DNA of 64,000 nucleotides from Micrasema longulum (GCA_022494885.1 JAGVSM010001714.1:1-64000); one strand, 5' to 3'; shown: positions 1-10,461, counted from the stretch's first letter. Notes: generated from the sequence alone by a model not told the origin. Translations and numbers: made by a program.

Positions 1-408
1 TTTATGTAAACCAAAACACAAAAATAATAATATATACACCCATATCTAATTTGGACTAAATACAATAATTGCTATCAAACTTTCGATTGTGTTCATTAAT
101 TTAATCCAAATACGTGTATGCACTCAAATATAGCAATAGCAAAGCATTGCCGGGTTCTGCTTGTACATAATAATGAAATTAAGAAAACTCCTGCATTTGT
201 CTTGTATGATATAATTTTAAATAATTTGATAATTCAATAATTTAAGTTATTATTTACAAACAAGAGTAGACACAGCTATAATCAGATAGATAAATGATAA
301 TGATCCTTAAGATTAAAATTACTTTATTTCATTTACTTTCATATGATTTTGAATTATCTATCCTTACCTCTGTTTTGTATAAATACATTGAATTCCTTAA
401 TAAAGATA
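1..408. other. AT-rich sequence, nothing recognised
   Basis: Stop codons crowd all six frames and no repeat family is recognisable up to the ribozyme-like motif that begins at 409. Confidence 0.5.
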
Positions 409-451
409 CCAGTCTCGAAGATGTCGCGAAAGCGATGAAACCGGTCACTGG
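409..451 (+). ncRNA. Hammerhead-ribozyme-like motif (PLE type)
   Basis: A 43-nt block has the layout of a minimal type I hammerhead. Stem I is ccagt (409-413) with actgg (447-451), a perfect 5-bp match. Stem II is tcgc-gaaa-gcga (424-435), closed by a GNRA tetraloop. It is followed by GAAA (437-440), a palindromic ccgg and a GTC cleavage-type site ending at 446. The first core box reads ctcgaaga (414-421) where CUGANGA is expected, i.e. one extra pyrimidine, so activity is doubtful. The same gaaaccggtc end occurs in the PLE pseudo-LTRs at 53459 and 54068. PLEs are known to carry such minimal hammerheads; that this is a relic of one is inference. Confidence 0.5.
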
Positions 452-807
452 ATATTCCAAATTTGTGGATTAAAGTATCACTCGTCTTTTATTTATATAA
501 TAAAAAGATAGATAAAATAAAGCAATCAAATGTCTTTTTAAAAATCATTAAGATTTTTGTTTTTGCTTTAAAATTACTTGCCCTGTAACATTTTGTTTTG
601 TTTGTGTCCATGTGTGAGATTAATAATAATTTACTGTTGTTCCAAAATAAATAAATTAATAAAATACCCTAATCCTTTAAAATTTTACCAATTAAAAAAA
701 ATATCATGTCCAATGGTTGTATATTTTTATGTTTATTTATTTATTTTATGATTATGTTTTAAAAAACTAACAAATTTCCGCGATGAAAATTTAATATTTT
801 GTTTTTT
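452..807. other. AT-rich sequence, nothing recognised
   Basis: It holds short poly-A and TTTA runs (around 729-745) but no open frame of note and no family match. Confidence 0.5.
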
Positions 808-852
808 TGCCCAACAAGCGCTTTTGCCTAAGTAGGCATCTTCAGGATTGGA
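808..852 (-). ncRNA. Hammerhead-like relic, left arm of inverted pair
   Basis: Read on the minus strand this is ctgaaga, then the hairpin tgcct-actt-aggca, then aaaagcgcttgttggg. The first core box (CUGANGA) is intact; the second is AAAA instead of GAAA, as expected from decay of a CpG. It lies in inverted orientation to the similar block at 998-1040, an arrangement typical of PLE pseudo-LTRs. No PLE coding sequence survives between them. Confidence 0.5.
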
Positions 853-997
853 AAATTATTTGGAAAAATTATCAACCTAAATGCTTCTTTTTCCCAAAAA
901 CTAGTGAGAAAACTGTATATAAATGGAAATTACTGTAAACGATTTACCAGTCCTTCTTCTTCGTTTTTTCATGGCCTTTTCACTTCTCAATTCTTTA

Positions 998-1040
998 CCA
1001 GTCCTAAAGATGTCTACATAGACGAATGCGCTCGTTGGTC
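998..1040 (+). ncRNA. Hammerhead-like relic, right arm of inverted pair
   Basis: Plus-strand ctaaaga, hairpin tgtct-acat-agacg, then aatgcgctcgttgg. It matches the minus-strand block at 808-852 at most positions (ccagtcct / ccaatcct, gcgctcgttgg / gcgcttgttgg). Both core boxes carry a substitution, so it is read as an inactive relic of a PLE terminal repeat. Confidence 0.45.
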
Positions 1041-2397
1041 AAATAAAATTTAACCAGGAATGAATTATTTTTTTATCGAAATGACTATGATTAACAATGA
1101 TTTATTAAAAAATACATATCTCTATTTTATTTACTTATTTATTAAATCCAATATAAAATACAAATACATATTTAACAAAAATGTTTATACAATAGGTGCA
1201 TTCAATATATTTTTATTTTTATTTATGGATGTAGCCACTCCACTAGCCTACAGGTACGTTCCGGAGTGTCAGTGTATTATTTATTTCATACATAATTGTA
1301 TATACTTTCACATCAATTGTGTATACATTCAAAAGAAATAAAAAAATTAAACGTACCTACATCGATAAAACGAAAAAGGATTTTCAAGAAACTAAAATTA
1401 TATTCTTATATATGAAACATATTGCTCAGCTAGTCTAGTCTAGTCTTTTTAGCAATCCATTTATGGACTCTAGCTTTGAAAACATTATTTTTCATTTTGT
1501 TCACTTATATGTCCTAACTACAAAAAGTGAATATTTATTTATCTGTGTACTAACAAACATAGAGTTGTTTGAGTTTGACAATTAGCATAATATTCACAGG
1601 TTAAACCCCTATAATACCTAGACTTCTATATTAAGTTATAACTGTATAGCATTCTTTATATTGTTGAAATTCATGATTTTATATTTACACTATTATGGTT
1701 CAAGTAACCTCCTTTGTTAAACATAATATCAAAATGGTTAATCACAGGGATGAAGTTTTCGATTTTCTTTTACCGAACTTTCTTAAACATACCAACGTAT
1801 CTTTGCACGAAACCATAAAAAATAAAGTAATAAAACATTTTAAATTTATGTCTTGATGTTTCACTCAAAAGCTTTAAGTCAAGTTTAATACCCTGTAAAG
1901 TCCATTTTTGCGTTCAAAAGCATTATAAAACGGACGTAAAATAGTTTACACCTAAACAATCCATCATTATTTTCGTTACAAAGTAATAAAAACACAAAAG
2001 TTTTTGTTTCGTTATTACTTAATTCGTTTTGTGAATTATTGTAGCCCAATTTTGTTGTTAAAATATTTTAGTGTTACGAAGGTTACACCTATGAAACAAA
2101 AATGTTCCCAGATATTATTTGACGGTGGAGATAAATTAATTTCTTTATAGTCTTATTAATGAATAATTATAAAGTCAGGGCCATCAAACTAATAAAGAAT
2201 AAATTATAAAAAGAGTAGTTTCAGACGAGATTGAAAAATATTGACAATGAAAATTAAGAAATCAAAATCAACAAATAAATTGGTGACAATTTTAAATTAA
2301 TATTCTAGATAAACGATGATGTAATGACTTATATTTACATATAAGTTATCAATTAAAAAATACTTGGTACACTTCCTGTTATTTATTTGAGTAATTA
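1041..2397. other. AT-rich sequence, nothing recognised
   Basis: A 93-codon frame at 1060-1341 is almost all Ile, Phe, Tyr, Asn and Lys and reflects base composition. A short ctagt tandem lies at 1429-1445. No family is recognised. Confidence 0.5.
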
Positions 2398-2435
2398 GCG
2401 CTTCCCCCTCTAATGGGCATCTTCAGACAGGTGAA
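2398..2435 (-). ncRNA. Hammerhead-like relic (solo)
   Basis: On the minus strand: tctgaaga, hairpin tgccc-attaga-ggg, then ggaagcgctaattac. The CUGANGA box is intact, the GAAA box is damaged to GGAAG, and the palindromic gcgc of a very short stem III is kept. It resembles the block at 808-852, so it is probably another PLE pseudo-LTR fragment. No paired copy is visible nearby. Confidence 0.4.
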
Positions 2436-2713
2436 TATTAAACAGTGAAAGGCGAATTTATATAAAACTATATATTACCTAAAGTGTAGGTACATTTAAA
2501 AATAAGTTGAAAAATATACAATACGCAAAATTTTTATGGAACAGAGTGAGACAAATTAAATTAAACAAATTATTTCTTTACAATATAAGTTATTACATAA
2601 TTACAATGGAATTTCAGCAAGAATTGTTAATAAACATTACAAAAGTTACCAGCATTATCATTTTTTCTCAATCCACACCCGGTGGTGCATTGAGTACTGT
2701 TTTGTAATTCTAA

Positions 2714-2950
2714 CTGCAGCGTCTATGGATCGTTTTCGCTAAATGGAAGGTCAGGTGACTAGTCTTACGCTTCAGGGGCCAATCCACGAACAATGAAATA
2801 TTGCAGTGTGCAGTGTCCAACCTCTCAGAAATCGAAACTAAAGCATGGTAGGCGAGCGCGCTAACTTGCACACGAAGCGGACAATTTCCTTTTTCAAGAT
2901 TTTCACTCGAGAGCAGCCATCGAGTTGAAAACACTCGTCCAGGGTTATGG
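2714..2950 (-). mobile_element. SINE-1 copy, variant with 5' extension
   Basis: On the minus strand the 3' two thirds match the SINE-1 body: tgcaatatttcattg, ggcccctgaagcgtaagac, then gacgctgcag. The tRNA-like head is degraded but shows gttagcgcgctcgcctacca. Upstream of the head is an extra block (2900-2943) with tggacgagtgttttcaactc, which recurs at 11641-11671 and 61674-61724. A 101-codon minus frame over this area is a by-product of the repeat. Confidence 0.6.
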
Positions 2951-4215
2951 TTCTCTTTCAAATACAGAACTGTATTTTTCATGCGCTCGGGCACATAATC
3001 ACAAAAGTTTTGCACGTCTTATTTTTTCGTTTAAAAATACGCTTTTGATTAGGTTCAAAAATATTATAGAAACCTAAATATGTACATATTATAAATACAT
3101 AAACACTCAAAAATGCCTTAGCTTTCTTACAAGAAGTCTTGTTAGGATGTTAACTTTAGCATACTAAGCTGATAATATGAAAAATATTATAAAGCCAATG
3201 AAAAAAATTGTAAATATGTGAATTTGGTCTGTCGTTTATTTAAGCATTTTAATTTTCATAGATTTTGATGTGAGTGATTTTCATATAAATTTGGATGGAG
3301 TAAACCGAGTAAATAATTATTTCCTGCGGAACGCAAACTTTGTATTTAACAATTTAGCCTGAGTTAACTTTTATCTAAGTGACTACGATAAATGTGCATC
3401 GTACAAAATACTTAACTTATGTGTGCTCGCGAGCCTACTGTCTCTCCTCAAGATAAAATTTAATATGAATGCAATAATACAGAATTTTGAATGTTTCTTC
3501 ATCTAACATTGGTAATTACTATTTTTTAATGTATGAAAAAATGTGTCGATAAAAAAAAGTTGATAGCCTCTGAAATTAGCGTCCATATGTCTGACATTAC
3601 TGAACCCTTACTACGAGAACAAACGTGTAGTAAAATAAATTTATTGAAAAGTACCTTTTATTCCGTAGTGTAATTCGGTTTAAATAATTTAACCGTAGTC
3701 TTTATATTGAGGTGCCTTTTTATTTCCATTTAATTTTTGTGAAAATAAATCCGTTGTTGTTTTATGGGATAGTTTTATTTTACAATTAGTTAGTATTCCC
3801 GCATTAACACCCTGGCTTTGTTATGTTAACATAATATACCTTAGATAAACAAGATTTTAGGCATTCAAAAACAATAAAAGCCATACCTGTGCCCCTTTAG
3901 TATGTATGTTACATATATTAAAACACACACAATGAAATTTAATATCATAACTGTGTTAGTATTGAGCAATGCAAAATTGCAAATTTAAATTTAATAATGG
4001 AAAACCACGATTAGATAGATCAGTAAACACCGCATATTTTATTATTTATGGGTGATTAATTTTTCTTAAAAAACAGCAAAAAATACTTTTTGTTCAAAAC
4101 ATTTTTTTTTTAAATACAATAAATTTCCCTATAACAAAAACTCACAACACACTTTGCATAAGTTTTAAATTAAGGTGTTTTTTTTAAATGCTTTCTTATA
4201 ATTTACCAAACACTC
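2951..4215. other. Unassigned AT-rich sequence
   Basis: There is no open frame above 60 codons and no recognised family. Short bursts of higher GC occur near 3420-3450 without a pattern I can name. Confidence 0.45.
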
Positions 4216-4557
4216 CAATTTAAGTGCCATCTTCAACGTGTTGTAAATAACTCAATATTGTTTTTTTATAAAAAGAAATATTAGCGTTCTTAAAATTTAC
4301 CCAAGTATTTTAATTTTGGTGGGCATTATCGAGGCGTTGTAAATAACTAACTATTGGAAAATGGATATCAAGTTGGGGTAGAGCGGGATTCGAATCTCTG
4401 ACCTGTGATCCGTGAGTCCGTAACACTAGCCACGGGACCACAACCCGATTCTATAAAGGGAATCAAGTTCCACAACCAGTTAGATCAGGGGTTCGAACTT
4501 CGGATCGTTGATCCGCGAGTCCGCTACACTAGCCACGAGATCACAGCCCGGTCCTGT
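4216..4557 (-). mobile_element. SINE-3, older copy split by a younger one
   Basis: Minus-strand SINE-3. The tail (4216-4258, with caacgtgttgtaaataact) and the tRNA-like head (about 4449-4557, with agcgg / gttcgaacttcggatc / actagccacgagatcac) are separated by a second, nearly complete SINE-3 in the same orientation (4259-4448). The B-box-like ggttcgaac is visible in the head. The order tail-tail-head-head is what a nested insertion gives and a tandem duplication would not. Confidence 0.6.
4259..4448 (-). mobile_element. SINE-3, younger nested copy
   Basis: Minus-strand tRNA-derived SINE. The head (about 4378-4448) contains ggattcgaatctctgacc with the B-box-like gattcgaat, and tagccacgggaccacaac at its 5' end. 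The body has caagttggggtagagcggg and gttgtaaataactaac. The 3' end is T-rich on the plus strand. Sister copies are at 10462, 14221, 40384 and 56862. Confidence 0.7.
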
Positions 4558-5620
4558 ATATTACACAACACGTGGTTTTCTAATTTAATCTCCATTTTTT
4601 TTGCCTATCTATTATATGATGATTTACTACTTACTCATGTGTTTGCAAAATTAATTAATTATAAACAATGATATCATTTGATCTGTATTTTTTTCTGAAA
4701 TAATTGTACGTACAGGATTTAATACATGTCATAAATAATCACTTAGGTCATTGGGGTATTTAAACTTAAAACCATTTTATAACCACGTAATCCGACACCC
4801 ACGGGAATTAAATACACATTTGTATTACTCGGTAACAAATCGACAACAGTGGTATCCTAGAAAGAAGTGTTAAAAAAATACATAAATTAAAGAGCTCAGG
4901 AGAGGGATTAAAGTGATACGGCACACGCGGTGACGAGCTTTCTAGAGACATTTTACACAAATAAGTGTAAATCTACGTCAAGTCCTGGTTGCCGGGACAT
5001 ATGTTGGGATTATCCCGAGATCCCCGTTAGCACAAATGTGTTTTTTCCTCGTATTTTGATTGGCGTTACGTCTAGAATCCGCAGCCCGTCGCGCACAATT
5101 TAGCGGCTAGATTTTCACACACGATTTGAAGAGTATCATTTTGTTTGCATACATGTGACAGGTGGGTGGTTGTTGATTTGATATGTTTTCGAATTTCCCG
5201 GGATTTATATTGGAAGCTTCGGGATATTTGCGAAGAAGCATTTTAAAGCGTTTAATTGACAAAACATTTCATTTTATGAGTCGTTTAGGTGAAGTATTGT
5301 ATCTAAATTAAAAATACGTGGGTGCTACTTAAGTATTTTCCTGATTCACACATGGAAAAATCAAATATACAAAATATATTTTGCTTGCGTTGCGAACTCT
5401 GAATCAATGATTTCTGATTCAATCTTCTCTTTTTCACGAGTTACTTCATGTTTTCAACATTAGATTTGTAAGGTTTTTTAAACTGCAATATTTTATTGTT
5501 CATGGGCTGGCATAGGACTGATCACCTTTTTCACAGCTTTTCACACAGCAACAGATTTTCAAAATATGCTGCATTTGGCCTACAAATGTGTTCTATGCAC
5601 CGCTTGAAACTATGGTATTA
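4558..5620. other. Unassigned sequence
   Basis: The part at about 4920-5110 is less AT-rich than its surroundings (ctcgtattttgattggcg, cgcagcccgtcgcgcac) but holds no long frame and matches no family I know. The rest is AT-rich. Confidence 0.4.
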
Positions 5621-6163
5621 ATGTTTAAAATACGAGTATGTTATTCCAGTTCAGTGACATTTTTGTTTTTCATCAGTTATAATATACGTGTTTCAGGGCC
5701 AGATCGTAAAACCTCAGAGGAACATTCCACATTGTAAACTATTTTTAAAAATTCTAATTTTTTTTAAAGTTTTTTTTTTCGTTTCTTATGCTTTGAAAAT
5801 GGATTAAATCTTAAAATTCTCGGACAAGTATCTCTTCCACAAACAAAATTGAGATAACAAACGTACTTGACCAACGAAGCGATACGCACCGAATGCGGAC
5901 AAGGGAAGTGGCTGGGTAGGGGATGGTAGGGGATGGTAGGGGATGGGTAGGGGTTTGTGGAAGGGATGCTTGTCCGAGAAATTAAAGATTTACTCCATTT
6001 CTAAATTATAAGAAAGGAAAAAATAATAATCATAAAAAAAAGGATTTTATTAAAGTTTACCATATGGAATGTTCCTCAAAAACACGTGAAACACGTGTAT
6101 TATAACCGATGAAAAACAAAAATGTCACTAAACTGGAATAATATACTCGTATTTTAACCATTT
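5621..6163. mobile_element. Long fold-back element with G-rich loop
   Basis: The left arm (5621-5846) and right arm (5953-6163) are inverted copies. The outer ends share ttaaaatacgagtat, the middles share gtgacatttttgtttttcat, and the inner ends share cggacaag and cttccacaaac (right arm read as reverse complement). Between them is a 106-bp centre containing a G-rich tandem. There is no coding sequence. It is most likely a non-autonomous fold-back DNA transposon; no clear target duplication was found, so the superfamily is unknown. Confidence 0.65.
5914..5953 (+). repeat. G-rich tandem, potential quadruplex
   Basis: Units of ggggatggta repeat about three times, giving four GGGG runs at 5919, 5929, 5939 and 5950 plus GGG runs. 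This fits the usual four-tract quadruplex pattern. It sits in the loop of the fold-back at 5621-6163. Confidence 0.75.
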
Positions 6164-6594
6164 CTATTTTTTTTCCCCATTTTCAGATTGTATATTAAAA
6201 ATAACATTGATGAAAAAAACGAGTTTTTTGAAAAAATATATTAGGATTTTAAAAAAAAGTTTAGCATTCTTCTGAAGTTTCGTGGTCTGTCCTTGAAACA
6301 CCGTGTATATCCGCTTCCTTGTTGCTTTAATGAGATTAACACCTGGCTAAGATCCTTTTAAAAGGATCACTGTCAAATGAGTTATAATAATTTAATGCGT
6401 ACTAATATTTATGATTTCCTCTTGATCCGTTTAATGGGTAAGATAAAACTTCATAATTAATTTAATTAATATCTATATACATACCCAATCGATTTGTGCG
6501 TGAAATAAATATTTTTTTAAAAAATATAGTATTATGACGTTAATTTTAACTATTCGTCAATTTACTTTGTCCATTCACAATATGACGAAACTGT
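6164..6594. other. Unassigned; contains an 18-bp perfect palindrome
   Basis: The palindrome gatccttttaaaaggatc lies at 6351-6368. Nothing else is recognised in this AT-rich stretch. Confidence 0.5.
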
Positions 6595-7080
6595 TACAGG
6601 CCATCTCATCAGCATCAAAAAAAGTTTCAGCTCTTTAACTTCACAAAAATCAACAGATTGAAGAATGAAAGAAATACGGATGTTTAACGTAAACATATTG
6701 ATTGACAAATTACAACAAGGATAGAGAACATTTTAGAGAAAAGACTATTGAAGTCTAGGCATTTACAGGGCTAATGACCTGTCATTGGCTGGTTTAAGTG
6801 GCCACTTTACACAATGTGTAACAATCACCATTTTGCATATAAATATCTTCGATTCTTCCATCTGTTGATTTTAGTGAAATTAAAGAACTGAAACCTTTAT
6901 TGTTGTGAAGTGATTCATCTGATCGAATTATTTCACATACTAGGCAATGCCTGAAAACAATTTTCCAATTTTTAAACTTCTTCTTGGATCAGCTGGTTGT
7001 ATTACAATATTTTGAGTTTATCCAAATGCTTGCAAGTAGACAAAAGACTGAATTTCACTCTGTCTTTGGCGGGTTTAAGT
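6595..7080 (+). repeat. FB fold-back family, copy 1
   Basis: A plus-strand unit from about 6714 to 7075 contains gaagtctaggcatttacagg, gtcattggctggtttaagtg and ctgaaacctttattgttgtg, the hallmarks of the family. An inverted partial unit precedes it at about 6625-6690 (tttcagctctttaacttcac), so the copy is head-to-head. It has no coding sequence. Confidence 0.65.
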
Positions 7081-7886
7081 TTATTATTATTCCATGCAAA
7101 ATAGATTGATATTCATAATTAGCAATTATATTCTAAAATAATTATATCCTACAGATTCAAAAACAATTCTTACTCAAATGAAAGACATAACCCCTACAAT
7201 ACAACAAATATAAATAATACAATCACTATTTCCTCAACACAAAGACAACTTAAACAAATACAAACGTATACCACTTTCGGACAAAAGGATTTTGAGTAAT
7301 ATGCAATTAGAATCTATAACCTACTTTTGCTGTCTATTAAAACAATTAGAACTGAGAAAATGTTCAAAAAAGTTATAAATAAATGGATAGTGGAGCTGGG
7401 GTAGAAGTAAAATTAATTGTTTTATTCGCCCAAACCAATATTAAATCAACTGCTCCACAAATGTATAGTTAATGTTACGTTTTTGTTCTTTTATCGTGCG
7501 TTTTATAATATAAATGTAATAGGTGTACATAAATTAAATAAACGTAGTGCTTAAAACTGTCTGAACATTTTGTTAATCATCCCTGTGTATTAAATCTTCT
7601 TTGTTTAATCTCAAAAAAGTGTATTGTTGGGTGTCTTCGGCAAATTATTTTTATCATTGATGTTTCTTTATAATGGAAAAAAATAAATAAAATAAATAAA
7701 ACAACAAATACCGTTAAGCTACGCACTTATTTAAAACAATATTCTTAACAAAAGTGTAAGGAAAAGAAATACTAATAAAACGATGTGATAGCTGAAAGGG
7801 AGAATAAGGAAAATAATGAAAGCAGTGTGCAAATAGGTTTGGTTTGATAACGAAAAAAAAAAAAAGACGCAAGGTTTGTTCTCTGT
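7081..7886. other. Unassigned AT-rich sequence
   Basis: Simple A-rich runs (7675-7705, 7853-7866) and no frame of interest. Confidence 0.5.
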
Positions 7887-8080
7887 TTTTTATTTTATTT
7901 TATCTTCATTTTTTTGCACTACAACAGGCCAGGAGGCCAAATCACAGTGGTGAATTACATCGCAGAACACCCAGGCTTGAGAAAAATCACATTTGAATTT
8001 TTGTGTTCTCACCGGGAATCGAATCCGGAACCTTCCGTGCGTGAGTCAAGCATTTTGACTTCTACACCACGGAGGCCGCC
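7887..8080 (-). mobile_element. SINE-2 copy
   Basis: Minus-strand tRNA-derived SINE. The head ends at 8080 (ggcggcctccgtggtgtag on the minus strand, A-box-like) and carries ggttccggattcgattcccg (B-box-like). The body has cctgggtgttctgcgatgta and gcctcctggcctgttgtagt. The 3' tail is A/T-rich with ATAAAA units. It is nearly the same as the plus-strand copy at 15392. Confidence 0.8.
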
Positions 8081-8440
8081 TCTGTTATTCAAAATCAATT
8101 TTGTTATTTTTTCTCTGTACCTACATACATATATAATATGTATGCTATGTTTGTACATTCCCAGGTAGATATTGAACATTAAATGGAACGAGTTATACGT
8201 CATACCTAATTTGCGTCATGTTATTTGGCAAATCTATTTGGAGTAAGATCGGAGTTGATTAGTAACCTGATGAATGTTACCGTACCCAACTGTATAGTGG
8301 AGAGTACATACACTATATTACCTTTGTCTAGATCAGTAGTTGGCAACTTTTGTTTAAGTTTAGTTGGCATCTTAATTTAATTTCAGCAAACCACGAAAAA
8401 CTGATACAATAACAGCGTCAACTTTTTGTTTTATTTAATT

Positions 8441-8745
8441 TTTATTTTCTTCTTCTTCTTCTTTTTCTTATTCAGCCTTCTGTCTTCCACTGCTGGATAT
8501 AGGCCTCTTTCATATGCTTGTATTTTTCTCGGTCGGTTAGAACTTGCAGCCAATTTTTAATCCCTACAGCAGCTATGTTGTTGGACCATCTTTTTTGAGG
8601 TCTTCCGACACCTCGCTCATTCTCCCAAGGTCTAAAATTTTAGGAGACCATTTTATGAAGTCATGTCTTGCAACACGTCCTGCCAATTTTCACTTCAGTC
8701 CTGCTACCCGATCAATGATATCCGTTATTCCGGTTCTGTTTTAAT
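8441..8745 (-). pseudogene. LINE reverse-transcriptase C-terminal end
   Basis: A minus-strand frame of about 50 codons ends at a stop at 8472-8474. It contains GRPQKRW, then NWLQVLTDREKYKHMKEAY and IQQW, the usual tail of RTE-like non-LTR retrotransposon polyproteins of insects. A frameshift separates it from the upstream part (GRVARHDFIKW). The 3' end runs into (aag)n at 8441-8465, a typical LINE tail. It is 5'-truncated and inactive. Confidence 0.75.
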
Positions 8746-9126
8746 TTCTTCATTTCTTACCTTGTTTTTTTTTATTTTAACGAGCAATATTTTATTTGTA
8801 ACTAGTGATAAAATAATCATGATGATTAAAAAAATAATTGGAGATTGCCAACTTAGCAATATTCAAGTAGAGGTTGCCACGTTTGCAACAAACCCACCAA
8901 TTTGAAAGTCAGATTCTCTCAAATGAAGCCGTATTTTAAACTGAAAATGTTATATTTAATATTGTTTATACAATGTCATATAAACAAAAAATATATTCTG
9001 AAAAAGTTTCATTTCATATTGCACTTTTTTGTAAGATTTTGGAATTTGGCGGGTTTGCAAGATATACTTTCAATTGCTGACAAAACTTTATCGATCTTTA
9101 AAGCTACTGCAAGGTGGATCCACTAA
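8746..9126. other. Interior of hAT relic, unassigned
   Basis: AT-rich. The segments tttgcaacaaacccaccaat (8882) and ttggcgggtttgcaa (9046) are imperfect inverted matches, possibly parts of the host relic. The open frames here have no family. Confidence 0.35.
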
Positions 9127-9386
9127 GGGCCTGGACACATCACCACGGCGCGGCATCGCACCGTGTCATGTGATACGGCACGACGTCGTGCCGCGGTGCG
9201 GTGCCGTGGACGGTGCGTCGCGCTGGCTCACGGCGCACCCGCTCGGTAGTTGATGTTTCTCAAAATATTCTTATGGTTCGTTCTCAAACTTGCTGTTTTT
9301 TAGATATGGACCGTGAAAGACATATTCTTCTCTTGTTATTAGGAATACGTCGTACGGCGCCGCGCCGTGGTGATGATTCCAGGACC
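9127..9386. mobile_element. PIF/Harbinger-type MITE
   Basis: The 260-bp element is flanked by TAA on both sides (9124-9126 and 9387-9389). The termini are inverted: gggcctggacacatcaccac at the left; ggtcctggaatcatcaccac at the right when read inward; both continue into GC-rich ggcgcggc. A 3-bp TAA duplication with such ends fits PIF/Harbinger. GC content is far above the neighbourhood because of the gcgccgcg-rich arms. The plus strand from 9306 (MDRERHILLLLLGIRR) could be the start of an old element protein, but this is not proven. Confidence 0.7.
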
Positions 9387-9668
9387 TAACCCCAGTACAT
9401 TTTGCGATAAATCTATTGAAACCGCCGTAAATACTAAACATATTTTAAGTATGTCCAAATCTTTGCAAGGTAATATTGGAAACTTAACTTTATATAAGTA
9501 TTTAAAAAGACCGATTTTTTAACAGAGACGAAGGAATCATCATTGATATATGATATCAACTAAGGTCAAACCGGGTTGTGGTCCTGTTGGCTGTCGAATT
9601 TCAAAACCTGGTGAGGGTCACATTTTGGACAATCAGTGTTTTTGCTTTTTCGTAGTTACTAGATTTCA
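9387..9668. other. Interior of hAT relic, possible SINE-3 head trace
   Basis: Around 9575-9620, cgggttgtggtcctgttggc resembles the 5' end of SINE-3, but the match is short. The rest is unassigned. Confidence 0.3.
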
Positions 9669-9902
9669 ATGCATTCATGCCAAGAGGTGTCGGGTTCAAT
9701 TCCCGACATGGTCGAGATGAAATTTTTATTTGAAAAGGTGTTTTTACACTAGAATATTTTATAGTCCCTGGATCGGAACCTGAACCGTAAATATTATCAT
9801 ATTAGCTTCATGTAACAAAAATGATCAAGATTGCTGCAATTGGTGTACCAATGCAATGCCCTATGCACCATTAGGTGCGGAAAGGGAATGATGATGATGA
9901 TG
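9669..9902 (+). mobile_element. SINE-1 copy
   Basis: The 5' end lacks the A box. From gccaagaggtgtcgggttca (B-box region) the copy is complete: gttcaattcccgacatgg, ggtgtttttacactagaata, caattggtgtaccaatgcaa and the final (atg)n tail at 9889-9902. It sits inside the hAT relic. Confidence 0.8.
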
Positions 9903-10071
9903 GAAAATATTTAATGAACTTGACAATTCCTAGAAATCTTGTGGATATAAATTATTCTTGACTTATCGAATCATAAACTGGATATGAAATACTGTTTTCA
10001 AGGGCGTTTTTAGACAGCAATGCACGCGGGCCAAATTGTTATATTTGTATTTTAAAGTTTGCCGACCCCTG

Positions 10072-10461
10072 GATCAGGCGAATAGACATAGACGGTCAGA
10101 TCTCCTGAGATCTCATTAAGACAAATTGGTTTGTTTATGTACGAATAGTCTTTAGTCAGTTCAGTATAGAATTTCACTATGTTTTGCCGTCAATAGGTAA
10201 GGGCCGGATTCAAACATAAAAGACAGTTGGAATAAAAGTTTTTTATTTTGTGCTTCAGCTTTTGATTTGAGGAAGTTGTCTTATCTTCTAGCCCCCCCCC
10301 CCTTTTTTTTAAAACTCTATGTTTATTTTGTTTATTTTAATATTTCTTTGAACATACATCGAATACCATTAATGGATTAACTGTTTATATACCAATCCAG
10401 AAGGGTTTATTTAATAATCTATCGATCGGTTTAACTAAAAATAATAAACAATAATAATTGT
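10072..10461. other. Unassigned; C and T homopolymers
   Basis: A run of about 12 C followed by 8 T lies at 10291-10310, a place where sequence length is error-prone. Nothing else is recognised. Confidence 0.45.

Larger units (their letters stand above)
8334..10071. mobile_element. Probable hAT relic with nested insertions
   Basis: The left end reads cagtagttggcaacttttg; the right end read inward is caggggtcggcaaactttaa. These match at about 15 of 18 positions and look like hAT termini (CAGGGGTCGGCAA type). The 8-bp flanks (gtctagat and gatcaggc) do not match, so the pairing rests on the ends alone. Inside lie a LINE C-terminal fragment, a Harbinger-type MITE and a SINE-1, which fits a relic that collected later insertions. 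No transposase frame survives. Confidence 0.45.

Noticed and set aside
1060..1341. 93-codon open frame on the plus strand
   Set aside because: Almost only Ile, Phe, Tyr, Asn and Lys codons; it reflects AT composition and has no motif.
1617..1630. cctagacttctata as a further FB copy
   Set aside because: Only 14 bases match the FB arm and the flanks do not follow.
6351..6368. 18-bp palindrome as a protein-binding site
   Set aside because: A single AT-rich palindrome is expected now and then in 64 kb; no supporting context.
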